Below, piece by piece: positions 46,043-55,414 of a stretch of DNA of 64,000 bases. The notes under the pieces were generated by a model. That model saw only the letters and a list, made by a program, of their open reading frames with translations, made no database searches and had not been told where the DNA came from. How positions within the stretch are numbered: position 1 is the first letter of the stretch; each line of letters opens with the position of its first letter. Source of the DNA: Acidobacteriota bacterium (GTDB lineage Bacteria > Acidobacteriota > Vicinamibacteria > Vicinamibacterales > UBA2999); assembly GCA_963169195.1 (NCBI GenBank), contig CAUJDN010000069.1:1-64000 (forward strand), read 5' to 3'. The position numbers and the translations under genes are program-made.

Positions 46043-47569
46043 GTGACTCCTTCATCCCTCCTCTCGAAGCTCTCCCTGGAATCGCTGAACCCTGGTGCGT
46101 GCACCGGCCCCGACGGGTGGATTGCCGAGCCCGACGGCCACAAGCTGACATCCTTCAACCCCACCACCGGCGAGCCGATTGCCACGGTGATGCTCGCCAG
46201 CCCGTCCGCGTACGACCGGGTCGCCACGACTGCCGCCACCGCGTTCCGCGGCTGGCGCGACGTGCCCGCGCCCAAGCGAGGCGAGGTGGTGCGCGATCTC
46301 GGCCAGGCGCTCCGCGACATGAAGGAGCCGCTCGGCGACCTGGTGTCGCTCGAGATGGGCAAGATCCGCGCGGAGGGTCACGGCGAGGTGCAGGAGATGA
46401 TCGACATCTGCGACTTCGCGGTCGGATTGTCCCGGCAGCTCTACGGCCTCACCATCGCGTCCGAGCGGCCGGGCCATCGCATGATGGAGCAGTGGCACCC
46501 GCTGGGGCCTGTCGGGGTCATCTCGGCCTTCAACTTCCCCGTCGCCGTCTGGTCGTGGAACGCGGCCATCGCCGCGGTCTGCGGCGACACGGTGATCTGG
46601 AAGCCCGCCGAGCCCACGCCGCTCACCGCCATTGCCGTGCAGCACATCGCCAACCGCGTCATGGCCGACCACGGGCTGACCGGAATCTTCACGCTGGCGG
46701 TCGGCTCGGGCCGCATCATCGGCGAGGCGATGATTCAGGACACGCGGCTGCCGCTCATCTCGTTCACGGGCTCGACCGCCGTCGGCCGGCACGTCTCGCA
46801 GGCCGTGGCGGCGCGATTCGGCAGGGCCATCCTCGAACTCGGGGGCAACAACGCCATCATCGTCACCGGCGACGCGAGCCTCGACATGGCCGTGCGCGCC
46901 ATTCTCTTCGGCGCGGTCGGCACGGCCGGGCAGCGCTGCACGTCCACGCGGCGCATCATCGCGCACAGGAGCATCAGCGAGGCCTTGACCGAGCGGCTGG
47001 TCAAGGCCTACGGCCAGGTGTCGATCGGCGACCCGCTGGCGGAGGGCACGCTCATGGGTCCGCTGGTCAACGCGCAGGCCGTGGATCAGATGGAGAAGGC
47101 GCTGGCCCAGGCGGTCGCGGAGGGCGGCCAGGTGCTCTGCGGCGGCAAGCGCCGCCCGGACATCGGCCCCCACTTCGTGGAGCCCACCATCGTCCGCATG
47201 CCGGCGCAGTCCGGCATCGTGAAGCACGAGACCTTCGCGCCCATCCTCTACGTGCTCGAGTACGAGCGCTTCGAGGACGCGCTGGCCGTGCACAACGACG
47301 TGCCGCAGGGCCTGTCGAGCGCCATCTTCACCGAGAGCATGCGCGCGGCCGAGGAGTTCCTGTCGGCGCACGGGTCGGATTGCGGCATTGCGAACGTCAA
47401 CATCGGCACTTCCGGCGCGGAGATTGGCGGCGCCTTCGGAGGTGAGAAGGAAACCGGCGGCGGCCGCGAGTCCGGATCGGACGCGTGGAAGGCCTACATG
47501 CGGCGGCAGACGAACACGGTGAACTGGTCCACCCGTCTGCCCCTGGCCCAAGGCATCACGTTCGGATAG
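46043..47569 (+). CDS. ALDH7-family aldehyde dehydrogenase (alpha-aminoadipic/piperideine-6-carboxylate type)
   Basis: 508 aa starting at GTG 46043. NAD(P)+-dependent oxidation of an aldehyde; ALDH7 members oxidise alpha-aminoadipate semialdehyde in lysine degradation (AmaB) or related semialdehydes. The general base Glu is in ILELGGNNAIIV and the catalytic Cys in GTAGQRCTSTRR. The tail GAFGGEKETGGGRESGSDAW followed by YMRRQTNTVNWS is the ALDH7 signature. No other lysine-catabolism genes are nearby, so the substrate is inferred from family only. Confidence 0.92.
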   Translation: MTPSSLLSKLSLESLNPGACTGPDGWIAEPDGHKLTSFNPTTGEPIATVMLASPSAYDRVATTAATAFRGWRDVPAPKRGEVVRDLGQALRDMKEPLGDLVSLEMGKIRAEGHGEVQEMIDICDFAVGLSRQLYGLTIASERPGHRMMEQWHPLGPVGVISAFNFPVAVWSWNAAIAAVCGDTVIWKPAEPTPLTAIAVQHIANRVMADHGLTGIFTLAVGSGRIIGEAMIQDTRLPLISFTGSTAVGRHVSQAVAARFGRAILELGGNNAIIVTGDASLDMAVRAILFGAVGTAGQRCTSTRRIIAHRSISEALTERLVKAYGQVSIGDPLAEGTLMGPLVNAQAVDQMEKALAQAVAEGGQVLCGGKRRPDIGPHFVEPTIVRMPAQSGIVKHETFAPILYVLEYERFEDALAVHNDVPQGLSSAIFTESMRAAEEFLSAHGSDCGIANVNIGTSGAEIGGAFGGEKETGGGRESGSDAWKAYMRRQTNTVNWSTRLPLAQGITFG

Positions 47570-47573
47570 GGCG

Positions 47574-47652
47574 GGTGCAGGGGTGCAGGGTGCAAGAGTG
47601 CAAGGTGCCGGGTGCGACCTGCCGAGGTGCGCCCCTGCACGCCCTGCACCTA
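47574..47652. repeat. GTGCAGGG-rich repeats and inverted repeat
   Basis: GGGTGCAGGGGTGCAGGGTG at the left is partly the reverse complement of GCCCCTGCACGCCCTGCACC at the right, with GTGCAAG units between. It lies between the convergent ALDH7 and esterase genes and may act as a terminator for both. Confidence 0.5.
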
Positions 47653-48786
47653 ACGCAACCTCTCCCCCGGCCTGACGGTCTGACTCGACGGCGGCGGCTC
47701 GCGCTGCTCCACCCACCGCACCAGGCGGTCGAAGGCCTCGCGCACCGTGGGCAGGTACGATGGCCCCTCCCCCATCGCCTTTGCCACGTCGGCGTCGAGG
47801 CCCATGCGCCCGGCGATGTACATGAACGACTGCACGCCATCGTCGTCACCCGACATGTGCCAGACGCCTTCCACCTGGTAGAGGCGGTGAAGCGATCGCG
47901 GGTCCACGCGACGACGGTAGGCCAGCAGTTCCTTCAGCACGAAGTCGTCCCACGTGCCCACCACCTCGATGGTCGGCACGAAGATCCGGCCCGTCGAGTG
48001 CTCGCCGGCCGGCTGCGCCGCGCGCGAGGCGGCGTTCACCGCGCCCGTGGCCGTGTAGGCCCAGAGCCGGCGCGCGGCGACGGGGGTCCCGATGGCATCG
48101 GCGAAGGCCACGACTCGCGCGTCGGTGTCGGCCAGGCCCGGGTTGCGCGTCGGGTCCACGCCCGGCCAGAGCGCCGCCAGCTGCTGCTGGCGCGATGTGC
48201 GCGTAGGCAGGTCGCCACCGGCGCCGGCGATGATGAGTGCGCCCGCGTACTTCTTCGCGGGATCCTCTGCGGCGACGCGCGTGATGCCGCCGCCCATCGA
48301 CAGGCCGACCAGGTACAGGCGCGAGGGCGTGCGCCCCAGCCGTGTCGAGAGCTCCGCCGCCATCACGTCGGCGAACTGGCTGGTGAGCGCCAGGCCGCCA
48401 CGCGCGTCGATGGCGCCGTCCCGGTCCACGCTCGCGTAGGCGAACCCGCCAGAGGCCGCATGCCGCCCGATGACGTCGTCGAGGGCCGTCTCGTCGGTGC
48501 CGATCACCTTCCCCGTCGGATCGAAGTTGTTCCCACCCGACCCGCCGTGCGCGCCGATGACGAGCGATCCGTTCCAGCGCGCCCGATCCGACGGATAGCG
48601 CAGCACGAAGCGCTTCGGCACGCGCGCACCGCCGAGGTCCAGGCCCACCTGTCCCTTCAGCTCGACGACCCCGCTGCGCAACGACTCGGCGACCGCACCG
48701 AACCGGTTCGACTGATCCGATGCTGACGCCGCCGGGCGGCAGAGGAGGACAGCTGCAAGCGCGAGCGAGGCGGCACGAGAACCCAT
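47650..48786 (-). CDS. secreted alpha/beta-hydrolase (esterase-like)
   Basis: 378 aa with a signal peptide (MGSRAASLALAAVLLCRPAA). The alpha/beta-hydrolase features are SLVIGAHGGSGGNNFDP (oxyanion hole region), the nucleophile elbow LVGLSMGGGITR, an acidic residue in VVGTWDDFVL, and a histidine in VEGVWHMSGDDDGV. It resembles secreted esterases or PHB-depolymerase-like proteins, but the substrate is not identifiable. It is transcribed alone, divergent from the cyclophilin gene. Confidence 0.75.
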   Translation of the reverse strand: MGSRAASLALAAVLLCRPAASASDQSNRFGAVAESLRSGVVELKGQVGLDLGGARVPKRFVLRYPSDRARWNGSLVIGAHGGSGGNNFDPTGKVIGTDETALDDVIGRHAASGGFAYASVDRDGAIDARGGLALTSQFADVMAAELSTRLGRTPSRLYLVGLSMGGGITRVAAEDPAKKYAGALIIAGAGGDLPTRTSRQQQLAALWPGVDPTRNPGLADTDARVVAFADAIGTPVAARRLWAYTATGAVNAASRAAQPAGEHSTGRIFVPTIEVVGTWDDFVLKELLAYRRRVDPRSLHRLYQVEGVWHMSGDDDGVQSFMYIAGRMGLDADVAKAMGEGPSYLPTVREAFDRLVRWVEQREPPPSSQTVRPGERLR

Positions 48787-48868
48787 GTGGCGTGCATTCT
48801 ACCTTCCCGCCGCGCGAAACGCGGGAGCCTGCCTTCCGCGCGGCGCGCGGTCCTGTTACGATCCCCTG

Positions 48869-49378
48869 ATGATGCACGCCACGTTCGACACCTCCGCCGG
48901 GACCTTCAAGGTCCGCCTGTTCGACGACCAGGCCCCGAACACCGTCGCCAACTTCGCCGGGCTCGCCAACGGCTCGAAGGAATGGACCGACCCGAAGACG
49001 GGAACGCCCGCGACGCGTCCCTTCTACGACGGTCTCGTCTTCCACCGCGTGATCGACGGCTTCATGATCCAGGGTGGCTGCCCGGAGGGCTCGGGACGGG
49101 GCGGTCCCGGCTATCGCTTCGCGGACGAGTTCGGCCCGGGCCTCCGGCACGACAAGGCGGGGCTGCTCTCGATGGCGAATGCCGGCCCCAACACGAACGG
49201 GTCGCAGTTCTTCATCACGCTCGCCCCCACGCCGTGGCTCGACGGCAAGCACGCCATCTTCGGCGAGGTCGTGGAGGGTATGGATGTCATCCGTGCCATC
49301 GGCCAGACCGCCACGGGCCCGCAGGACCGGCCGCTGAAGGCCATCGTCATCAACCACGTGACGATCAGCGAGGTATAA
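48869..49378 (+). CDS. cyclophilin-type peptidyl-prolyl cis-trans isomerase
   Basis: 169 aa, cytoplasmic (no signal peptide), starting MMHATFDTSAGTFKVRLFDD. Active-site residues are present: FHRVIDGFMIQGG (Arg-Phe region), GLLSMANAGPNTNGSQFFIT (conserved NGSQFFIT) and WLDGKHAIFGEVVEGMDV (Trp and His positions). This is PpiB-like, catalysing proline isomerisation during protein folding. ATG 48869 and 48872 are adjacent alternatives. Confidence 0.95.
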   Translation: MMHATFDTSAGTFKVRLFDDQAPNTVANFAGLANGSKEWTDPKTGTPATRPFYDGLVFHRVIDGFMIQGGCPEGSGRGGPGYRFADEFGPGLRHDKAGLLSMANAGPNTNGSQFFITLAPTPWLDGKHAIFGEVVEGMDVIRAIGQTATGPQDRPLKAIVINHVTISEV

Positions 49379-49432
49379 GAAGGATCGGGGGGAAGGCCAG
49401 AGACCGCACGAGGAAGGCCGAGAGGCGCGGCT

Positions 49433-49642
49433 TCAGATGTGCGCCCGGAGCGGATCGTGCATCCGGGGCCCGTAGGTGATCGACATCAGCAGGACGTCGG
49501 ACGTCACCGGCGCGCGGCGGAAGGCGTCCACGCCCACCGCGTCGGCGATGGCGTTCGGCACGGCGCCGTAGCGCGGCCACCCGGTGACCCTGGCGACGAT
49601 GTCGGGCGTGATGTCGTCGGAGCCGACGAGCCGGTCAGCCAC
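49433..49642 (-). CDS. small protein, possibly a molybdopterin-dehydrogenase C-terminal fragment
   Basis: 69 aa. GTG 49642 is preceded by AGGAGG at good distance, and the gene lies 40 nt after the large secreted protein on the same strand, so it may be a real small gene of that operon. The part GAVPNAIADAVGVDAFRRAP followed by VTSDVLL recalls the extreme C-terminus of CoxL/xanthine-dehydrogenase molybdopterin subunits (AIANAVxDAxGxRxRxLPxTPExV). It may therefore be a remnant of such a gene. Neither view is secure. Confidence 0.4.
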   Translation of the reverse strand: MADRLVGSDDITPDIVARVTGWPRYGAVPNAIADAVGVDAFRRAPVTSDVLLMSITYGPRMHDPLRAHI

Positions 49643-49682
49643 GGGGGACCTCCTGTGGGGACCGTCGCTCGAGCAGATTCGC

Positions 49683-52256
49683 TCAGTCCTCGTACCAGAC
49701 CACGTACGTGTTCCAGTTGAGCTGCGTCCACTCGCCGATTGCGCGGGGCATGGTCCCCGGCCGGGGCGTCACCATGCCGAATCCAAAGAGATCGGCGGCG
49801 GGACGGTCCGGCGGGCGCCGAGGCGGGCGCCAGTTGGTCCACGCCACGACCGGCCAGGAGGCCTGTCCCCGTACCGCCCAGGTCTCGAGCTGCTGGACGA
49901 GCACCGACCACTGGCTCGCGATCGATCGTTCGAGCCCGAGGACATAGGGCCCGGGGGGGCCGGACTTCGGGACCAGCCGCTCGTACCGGCGCGGGTGACC
50001 GGCCCGCAGGATGGCCATGGCCGACGCGAACACGGCCGAATCCGGATGGAGGCGCCACTGCTCGTAGGGGAGGCGCCTCCCCTCGTGGACGGCCAGCGCC
50101 TCGAGCTCCGACGGCGGCGCGTCGACGGTCAGCGAGAGGAGCCGCACGAGCGACGGCATGATGTGCGGATCGTCACGCAGCCACTGGCTGCCCCCCACCG
50201 GCTCGGGCCTGTCGTGGAAGCGCGCCTTCCACTCAAGGAGCTCGGCGCGGAGCTCCCCTTCGCGGATATGGTCCCGATAGAAGCGGGCCACCGACGTGCT
50301 CGAGAAGCGGACCCAGCGGTTCTCGTACTGTCGCTCGCCGTGGTCGCGCGGATAGGTGGGCCCGTCCACCTGCCATCCGTGCAGTCCTCCGAACAGGTTC
50401 GAGAGGAACACGCGTGCGGGCATGGGTTCCATCGCCGGCGCAGTCCGCGACGAGTCGAAGTACTGATGGTAGGGCTGCCGGGCCCGGAAGTACCCGGCAC
50501 CGTTCTGTTTCACGAACTGGTGCAGCAGCTCCCGCGTGGCGATGTAGCACTGGTAGGAATAGGTGTCGAGATCGCCGGCCATCCACGCCAGGCGCGCGTA
50601 GTCGATGGGCGGCGCGGCTTCGTCGCCGAGCTCGGCGATGGCGTTGCGACCGAACCCCTTCCACCCGGACTCGAGCGGCGTCACGTCCAGCCGTGTGACG
50701 AGGTCCCACCGATCCTTGATCGTGCGCAGGTCCCCCGTGTGATGGGCGTAGGCCCAGAGGCTGGAATACAGGTTCTCGCTGAACTTGCCCGCATCGCCGA
50801 GCTCTCCCCACGCGCCGATGCCGGGCCCCACCAGCAGGTACCGACCGCGCCATGCAGGGACGGGACCTTCGTACGGCGTGAAACGCTCGGGCCGCAGGAC
50901 CACGTCGGCGAAGTACTTGCGCAGCGACTCGCGGGCGTTGGCGCGCACCTGTGCCGATTCGATGTACGGCAGCGCCATGGGATAGAACCGGTCGCCCATG
51001 GCGGCCCAGACGAAGTTCTCATCGCCGTGGTCGACACTCATGCGCTCGTCCGTCGGCCACCGGCGGGCGGCGGTCGCCTGAAGGTGGGCGTAGGCCTCCC
51101 GGACCAGTGGCGCCGCCGTCACCGCGGGGGGTGGCCCGTCGGCTTCGACCTCGTTGATGTACTGCAGCGTCTCGAACTCGACCTCATACGACGCCTGCCC
51201 CTCGACCCCCATATAGGGCCCGTGCGCCGTCATGACGAACGGATCGATCACCGGGGCGGAGAAGCGCATCGGGAAGGTGTTGTGCTCGTCGGTCAGCGCC
51301 AGGGCGAGGGTCGGCGAGAGCGGGGCCAGCGTCCGCGGGGTCGTGCCCCACTCGTCCTGGATGTCGAGGTACTCGAAGGCGCTCCTGATGGTGAGGACAT
51401 CGTGGAGGCGATCGACGCTGAAGGTCTCGATGCATCGAACCGGATAGCGGCGCAGCACCTGCGACCACCACATGGCGCGGGCGGCGACGGCCGCCGGAAA
51501 GGCGGTCGCCCAGGCTGCGGTATCGATGCCGAAGTCCCGGGCGCCGTCGAGCAGGCGCGACCACGTCCGGCCGGCGGGTGGCGCCTTGTAGTAGCCATGG
51601 AGCGGCATGGCGACGACGCGCCCGGCCGGACCAGCGAAGCGGAGGTGAAGCCCGGTCCCGTCGAGCGCCACGGAGTGCGCGCGCCGTTCCAGGACGATGA
51701 GCCACGGGACGTCGAACGCCCACCCGTCGGCCCCGGAGAACCACGCGACGATCCACGGCTCCGATTGGGACGCCCCATCGATCGTGCCGCCGCGGCTGGC
51801 CGTGACGATGCCGGCCGCGGTCCGGACCGCCACATGGGTCGGTCCCGCATGTCCCCATGCCTCGATGTCGTGGAAGAACGTCAACTCCGGCAGCGCGCTC
51901 TTGTACAGCACGGCCGGCGAGAGCTCGGACACCAGGGTCGCAAACGGCTTCGAGGCCCAGGCCCCGGCGCCGGGTCGCGGCTCGAGGAACGGACGGACGT
52001 CGGTGCGGGGTGCCCCGCCGATCTCTCCGTACGCGCCCTGGCGCGGAGCGCTCGCCTCGCGCGGGCCCGTACGCAGGACATCGATGACGCGGACAGGTGA
52101 GGCGCTCAGGTCGAGACCGCGCTCCTGGCCACCTGCCGATGAGGCGACAGCGCTCAGGCTGAGGCCGCCCGAGAGGAGTGTCACAGCCAGGCTGCCGGCG
52201 AGGGCCCCGACGAGGGCGAGCGTCAGTGGCGGGCGCTCCCGATCCGGGGCGCTCAT
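49683..52256 (-). CDS. large secreted protein of unknown function, possibly a six-hairpin glycosidase
   Basis: About 857 aa from ATG 52256. It has an N-terminal membrane or signal segment (LTLALVGALAGSLAVTLLSG), then a beta-rich domain (~100-330, with PLHGYYKAPPAGRTWSRLLD) and a long helical region rich in aromatic residues (SENLYSSLWAYAHHTGDLRT, FHQYFDSSR-like PYHQYFDSSRTAPAMEP). That order, a beta-sandwich followed by a helical toroid, is what six-hairpin glycosidases and related enzymes show, but no family motif is certain. It lies downstream of the second Oar-like receptor on the same strand (139-nt gap), which fits a receptor-enzyme uptake pair. Confidence 0.55.
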   Translation of the reverse strand: MSAPDRERPPLTLALVGALAGSLAVTLLSGGLSLSAVASSAGGQERGLDLSASPVRVIDVLRTGPREASAPRQGAYGEIGGAPRTDVRPFLEPRPGAGAWASKPFATLVSELSPAVLYKSALPELTFFHDIEAWGHAGPTHVAVRTAAGIVTASRGGTIDGASQSEPWIVAWFSGADGWAFDVPWLIVLERRAHSVALDGTGLHLRFAGPAGRVVAMPLHGYYKAPPAGRTWSRLLDGARDFGIDTAAWATAFPAAVAARAMWWSQVLRRYPVRCIETFSVDRLHDVLTIRSAFEYLDIQDEWGTTPRTLAPLSPTLALALTDEHNTFPMRFSAPVIDPFVMTAHGPYMGVEGQASYEVEFETLQYINEVEADGPPPAVTAAPLVREAYAHLQATAARRWPTDERMSVDHGDENFVWAAMGDRFYPMALPYIESAQVRANARESLRKYFADVVLRPERFTPYEGPVPAWRGRYLLVGPGIGAWGELGDAGKFSENLYSSLWAYAHHTGDLRTIKDRWDLVTRLDVTPLESGWKGFGRNAIAELGDEAAPPIDYARLAWMAGDLDTYSYQCYIATRELLHQFVKQNGAGYFRARQPYHQYFDSSRTAPAMEPMPARVFLSNLFGGLHGWQVDGPTYPRDHGERQYENRWVRFSSTSVARFYRDHIREGELRAELLEWKARFHDRPEPVGGSQWLRDDPHIMPSLVRLLSLTVDAPPSELEALAVHEGRRLPYEQWRLHPDSAVFASAMAILRAGHPRRYERLVPKSGPPGPYVLGLERSIASQWSVLVQQLETWAVRGQASWPVVAWTNWRPPRRPPDRPAADLFGFGMVTPRPGTMPRAIGEWTQLNWNTYVVWYED

Positions 52257-52395
52257 CGCCGTGGCCCCCGGCCCCCGATGGACGACCGGCACGCCGCGTT
52301 CACGGGCCGCTCGGTCCGACGCGGGCACGAGGGTGAGCCCTCTCGAGGTTTCGGGTGACCCGCTCGCGCGCGTCGTCTCCGTCGCGTGCCCGGGG

Positions 52396-55239
52396 TTAGA
52401 AGTTCAACTTGGCGCCAATGCGCGCGAGGCGCGGGGGCACCACGCTCAGCGGGCGGTTGTACGCGGTGCCGGAGCTCCACTGCAGGTTCTGCGCCGGGTT
52501 CGCATTGAACATGTTGTAGAGGTCGAAGAACACGGACAGGTCGCGGCGGTTCGCGAACCGGACGGTCTTCTCGACGCGCAGGTCCGTGATGACGATGGCG
52601 TCCTGGCGCTGGGTGCCCATGGGCTCGGCCAGGAAGCGGACGCTGCCGTAGCTCAGGTTCGCGGCGAACGTGCGGCCGAACGGGAAGCCCTGCTGGTAGC
52701 GCAGCATCGGCGAGATGGTGATGTCCCACCACGGCGTGTTCCAGGTGCCGTTCAACTTGATGTTCTGCCGGCTGTACACGAAGCGACCCTTGTCATTGTT
52801 GATCTCGTCGTTCGGCGTGGCCGGCAGGGCGTTGTTGCGGACGGTATTGCCCTGGAAGGCCGTCTGGCCGTTGTCGAAGCTCTTCGTGTAGCCGTAGGAG
52901 GCCATCAGGCTCCAGTTGTCGCTCATGCGCTTGGTGCCCGTGATCTCGAAGGTGTGAAAGTCGGAGTCGCCGTTCCGCACGTTGGTCGTGAGGTTCACCG
53001 GACGCAGCCCGCGGAACTCGGGCGCCAGATCGAGCGCGGCGATCGGCGGCCCGTCGTCGCCCGTGCCGACCCGGCCGTCGGGACCGGGGTCGGGCACGTT
53101 CACCGGCACGGTGAAGGCTTCGTACGGCAGGGCGGCGTTGATGCGCGCGTACTGGTCGCGCTGTCCGCGCCAGACGTAGCCGATGCGCACGCCGAAGTTC
53201 GCCATCAGCTCGTGCTCCACGAAGGCCGCGATCTCGTTCGTCCGGGTGTTGTTCAGGTCCGGGTCCAGCGACTCGAGCGCCACGCCGCCGCGGCTCGAAA
53301 CGAGGGTCCCCTCCTCGCCAGGGTTCCATCGGCCGTCGGCGTTGCGATCCGACCAGCGATGGCGTCGCCACCAGGCGTTGGAGTTCTCGTTGACGTTGAA
53401 CAGGAAGTCCGCGCCGGGGTTCCACCAGTAGGTGCCGTAGTTGAACTTCGCCACCGTCCGTCCGTTGCCGCGCAGGTCGTAGGTGATCCCGACACGCGGC
53501 GCGAAGAGGTTGAAGTCGATGACGTTGTCCTTCGCGGCGAACTCGATGGGCGACGGGTTGAAACGGCCGGCGTCGTGCACCTGCTCGGGCAGGAACGCGC
53601 GGTACCGGTCGAAGCGCACGCCGAGGTTGAGCGTGACCCGATCGCTGGCCCGCCAGGTGTCGTTCACGAACGTTCCGTAGGTCCAGAGCCCGTTCTGGGA
53701 CTTGTTCGGCGCCTGGAACAGGATGATGTCCAGCGGCGAGCCGTTCTGCAGCACGTGCAGGATGTCCTCCTCGTAGCCGTCGAGGTAGATGTCGTTGACG
53801 ATCTCGTGGAAGACCTCGCCGCCGACCTTGAGGTTGTGATCGCCGAAGCGGGTGTTCCTGAAGAGGCTGAGGGTCCCCAGCACCTGGTCGCGCCGCCGCT
53901 CGCGCCGCCAGTCGCGGTTGCGGCCGGTGATGAGGTTGTTGCCGATGTCCTCGTAGCGCAGCCCGGTCCCGTTGACGCCATTGTCCCAGTCGTAGCCGTA
54001 CTGCCCGCCGCGAATCTCGGCGAACGCGTTGTCGCTGAGCACGCCGTTCCATTCGCCCTTGTGCACCCAGGCCCAGAAGTTCTGGTTCCACGTCGTCGCC
54101 TCGGACGTGTTGATGCCCGTGTCCACCCCGAGCAGGAACGAGTCGAAGCGCTGGGGCTGCTTCTTCTGCGACGGCTGCGTGTAGGCGACCAGCTTGTTGT
54201 TCTGCGACAGGTTGTAGGTGGCTTTCAGGCTGTAGTTGTTGAGGACCGTCTGCTGGGGGCCCACCGGGTAGTTCACGAAGCGGGCCTTGATGTCCTGGTG
54301 GCGGTACGACCCGTACCACCACAGCTTGTCCTTGCCCAGGTGCCCGCCGAACCCGATGTTGTTGTCCTGGTACGACGACAGCCGGTTGACGTCCTTCGGC
54401 TCCAGCCCGCCGCCGCTCCGCAGGCCCCGGTCGATCTGGTCCTGGCTGATGTTGAACGACTGCCAGCTCTCCGGCGAGTAGCCGCCGAAGTAGGTGCCGC
54501 GGAACTCGTTGCCGCCCGACTTGCTGATGAACTGCGACTGCACGCCCGGCGTGGACGCCTCGGCCGAGTGTGCCGCGGTGTTCAGCTGCACCTCCTCCAT
54601 CGCGCCGACGTCGGGGTAGTTGCCGAACGCGCCGGTGGCCTCCGTGGCGTTCAGGCCTTCGATGCTCGCCCGCACCTGGCCCGACGTCCCGTACGTCACG
54701 AACGCCTGCTGCGTGCCGTTGGTGCTGCCGCCCACGTCGATGCGGCTCATCTGCACGGCCGGCGATCCGGCCAGCAGCGAGAAGTAGTCGCGCGAGGTGG
54801 GGAGCGCCGACAGCTGCTTGGCATCGAAGGTGTTGCCCACCTGCGTGGCCGACGTGTCCACCACGGGCGACTGCCCCGTCACCGTGATGGACTCGGCCAG
54901 GGAGGCCAGCGACATCTGGGCGTTGACCGTGGCCGTGAAGCCCACGCTGATGCGGATGCCCTCGTTCCGCACCGTGCTGAACCCCGCCAGCTCGAACATG
55001 ACCGTGTAGTCGCCGGGCGGCACCGCCGTGAAGCGGTACTGCCCGTCGGCGTCGCTGACCGCCGTGCGGCCGCCCATGAGTGACGGGCTCGACAGCGAGA
55101 TCGTCACACCCGGGATGACGGCGCCGGTGCCGTCCGTGACACGCCCATTGATGGCGCCGGTCCCCGAGGTGGTGGCCTGTCCCAAAGCCACCGAGGCGCC
55201 TGCCAGTACCAGCCAGACCGTCAAGCCAATCGCGCGCAT
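52396..55239 (-). CDS. Oar-like TonB-dependent outer membrane receptor (second copy)
   Basis: 947 aa. ATG 55239 has an ideal AGGAGG upstream and a signal peptide (MRAIGLTVWLVLAGASVALG). A carboxypeptidase-regulatory domain follows (GAINGRVTDGTGAVIPGVTI, GQYRFTAVPPGDYTVMFELA), then a plug (SITVTGQSPVVDTSATQVGN, ASIEGLNATEATGAFGNYPD) and a beta-barrel ending IGAKLNF with terminal Phe. It shares architecture but not close sequence with the receptor at 39650-42586, so they are paralogues from an expanded family. It is followed on the same strand by the large secreted protein. Confidence 0.92.
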   Translation of the reverse strand: MRAIGLTVWLVLAGASVALGQATTSGTGAINGRVTDGTGAVIPGVTISLSSPSLMGGRTAVSDADGQYRFTAVPPGDYTVMFELAGFSTVRNEGIRISVGFTATVNAQMSLASLAESITVTGQSPVVDTSATQVGNTFDAKQLSALPTSRDYFSLLAGSPAVQMSRIDVGGSTNGTQQAFVTYGTSGQVRASIEGLNATEATGAFGNYPDVGAMEEVQLNTAAHSAEASTPGVQSQFISKSGGNEFRGTYFGGYSPESWQSFNISQDQIDRGLRSGGGLEPKDVNRLSSYQDNNIGFGGHLGKDKLWWYGSYRHQDIKARFVNYPVGPQQTVLNNYSLKATYNLSQNNKLVAYTQPSQKKQPQRFDSFLLGVDTGINTSEATTWNQNFWAWVHKGEWNGVLSDNAFAEIRGGQYGYDWDNGVNGTGLRYEDIGNNLITGRNRDWRRERRRDQVLGTLSLFRNTRFGDHNLKVGGEVFHEIVNDIYLDGYEEDILHVLQNGSPLDIILFQAPNKSQNGLWTYGTFVNDTWRASDRVTLNLGVRFDRYRAFLPEQVHDAGRFNPSPIEFAAKDNVIDFNLFAPRVGITYDLRGNGRTVAKFNYGTYWWNPGADFLFNVNENSNAWWRRHRWSDRNADGRWNPGEEGTLVSSRGGVALESLDPDLNNTRTNEIAAFVEHELMANFGVRIGYVWRGQRDQYARINAALPYEAFTVPVNVPDPGPDGRVGTGDDGPPIAALDLAPEFRGLRPVNLTTNVRNGDSDFHTFEITGTKRMSDNWSLMASYGYTKSFDNGQTAFQGNTVRNNALPATPNDEINNDKGRFVYSRQNIKLNGTWNTPWWDITISPMLRYQQGFPFGRTFAANLSYGSVRFLAEPMGTQRQDAIVITDLRVEKTVRFANRRDLSVFFDLYNMFNANPAQNLQWSSGTAYNRPLSVVPPRLARIGAKLNF

Positions 55240-55414
55240 GGAACCTCCTGAGGTCAAGTCAAAGGCCACAAACGGAGGAGAGCGCCGAGCCCGGTGGTGC
55301 CCGAACGGAATGATGTGCCGCGTATCTTCTACGGATGGGGGCACGGAGTCAATGAGTTCGGGCCGCCGCGGGCGGCCGCGCGCCCGCCGGCGGCAAAGGG
55401 CATGATAGGAGGCC

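Noticed and set aside
51228-51235. GTCATGAC palindrome
   Set aside because: Arms in the reverse order and no spacer; inside a coding gene, so not the regulon operator.
51697-55083. 1128-codon plus-strand open frame opposite the second Oar receptor
   Set aside because: Shadow of the receptor gene; no signal peptide or domain.
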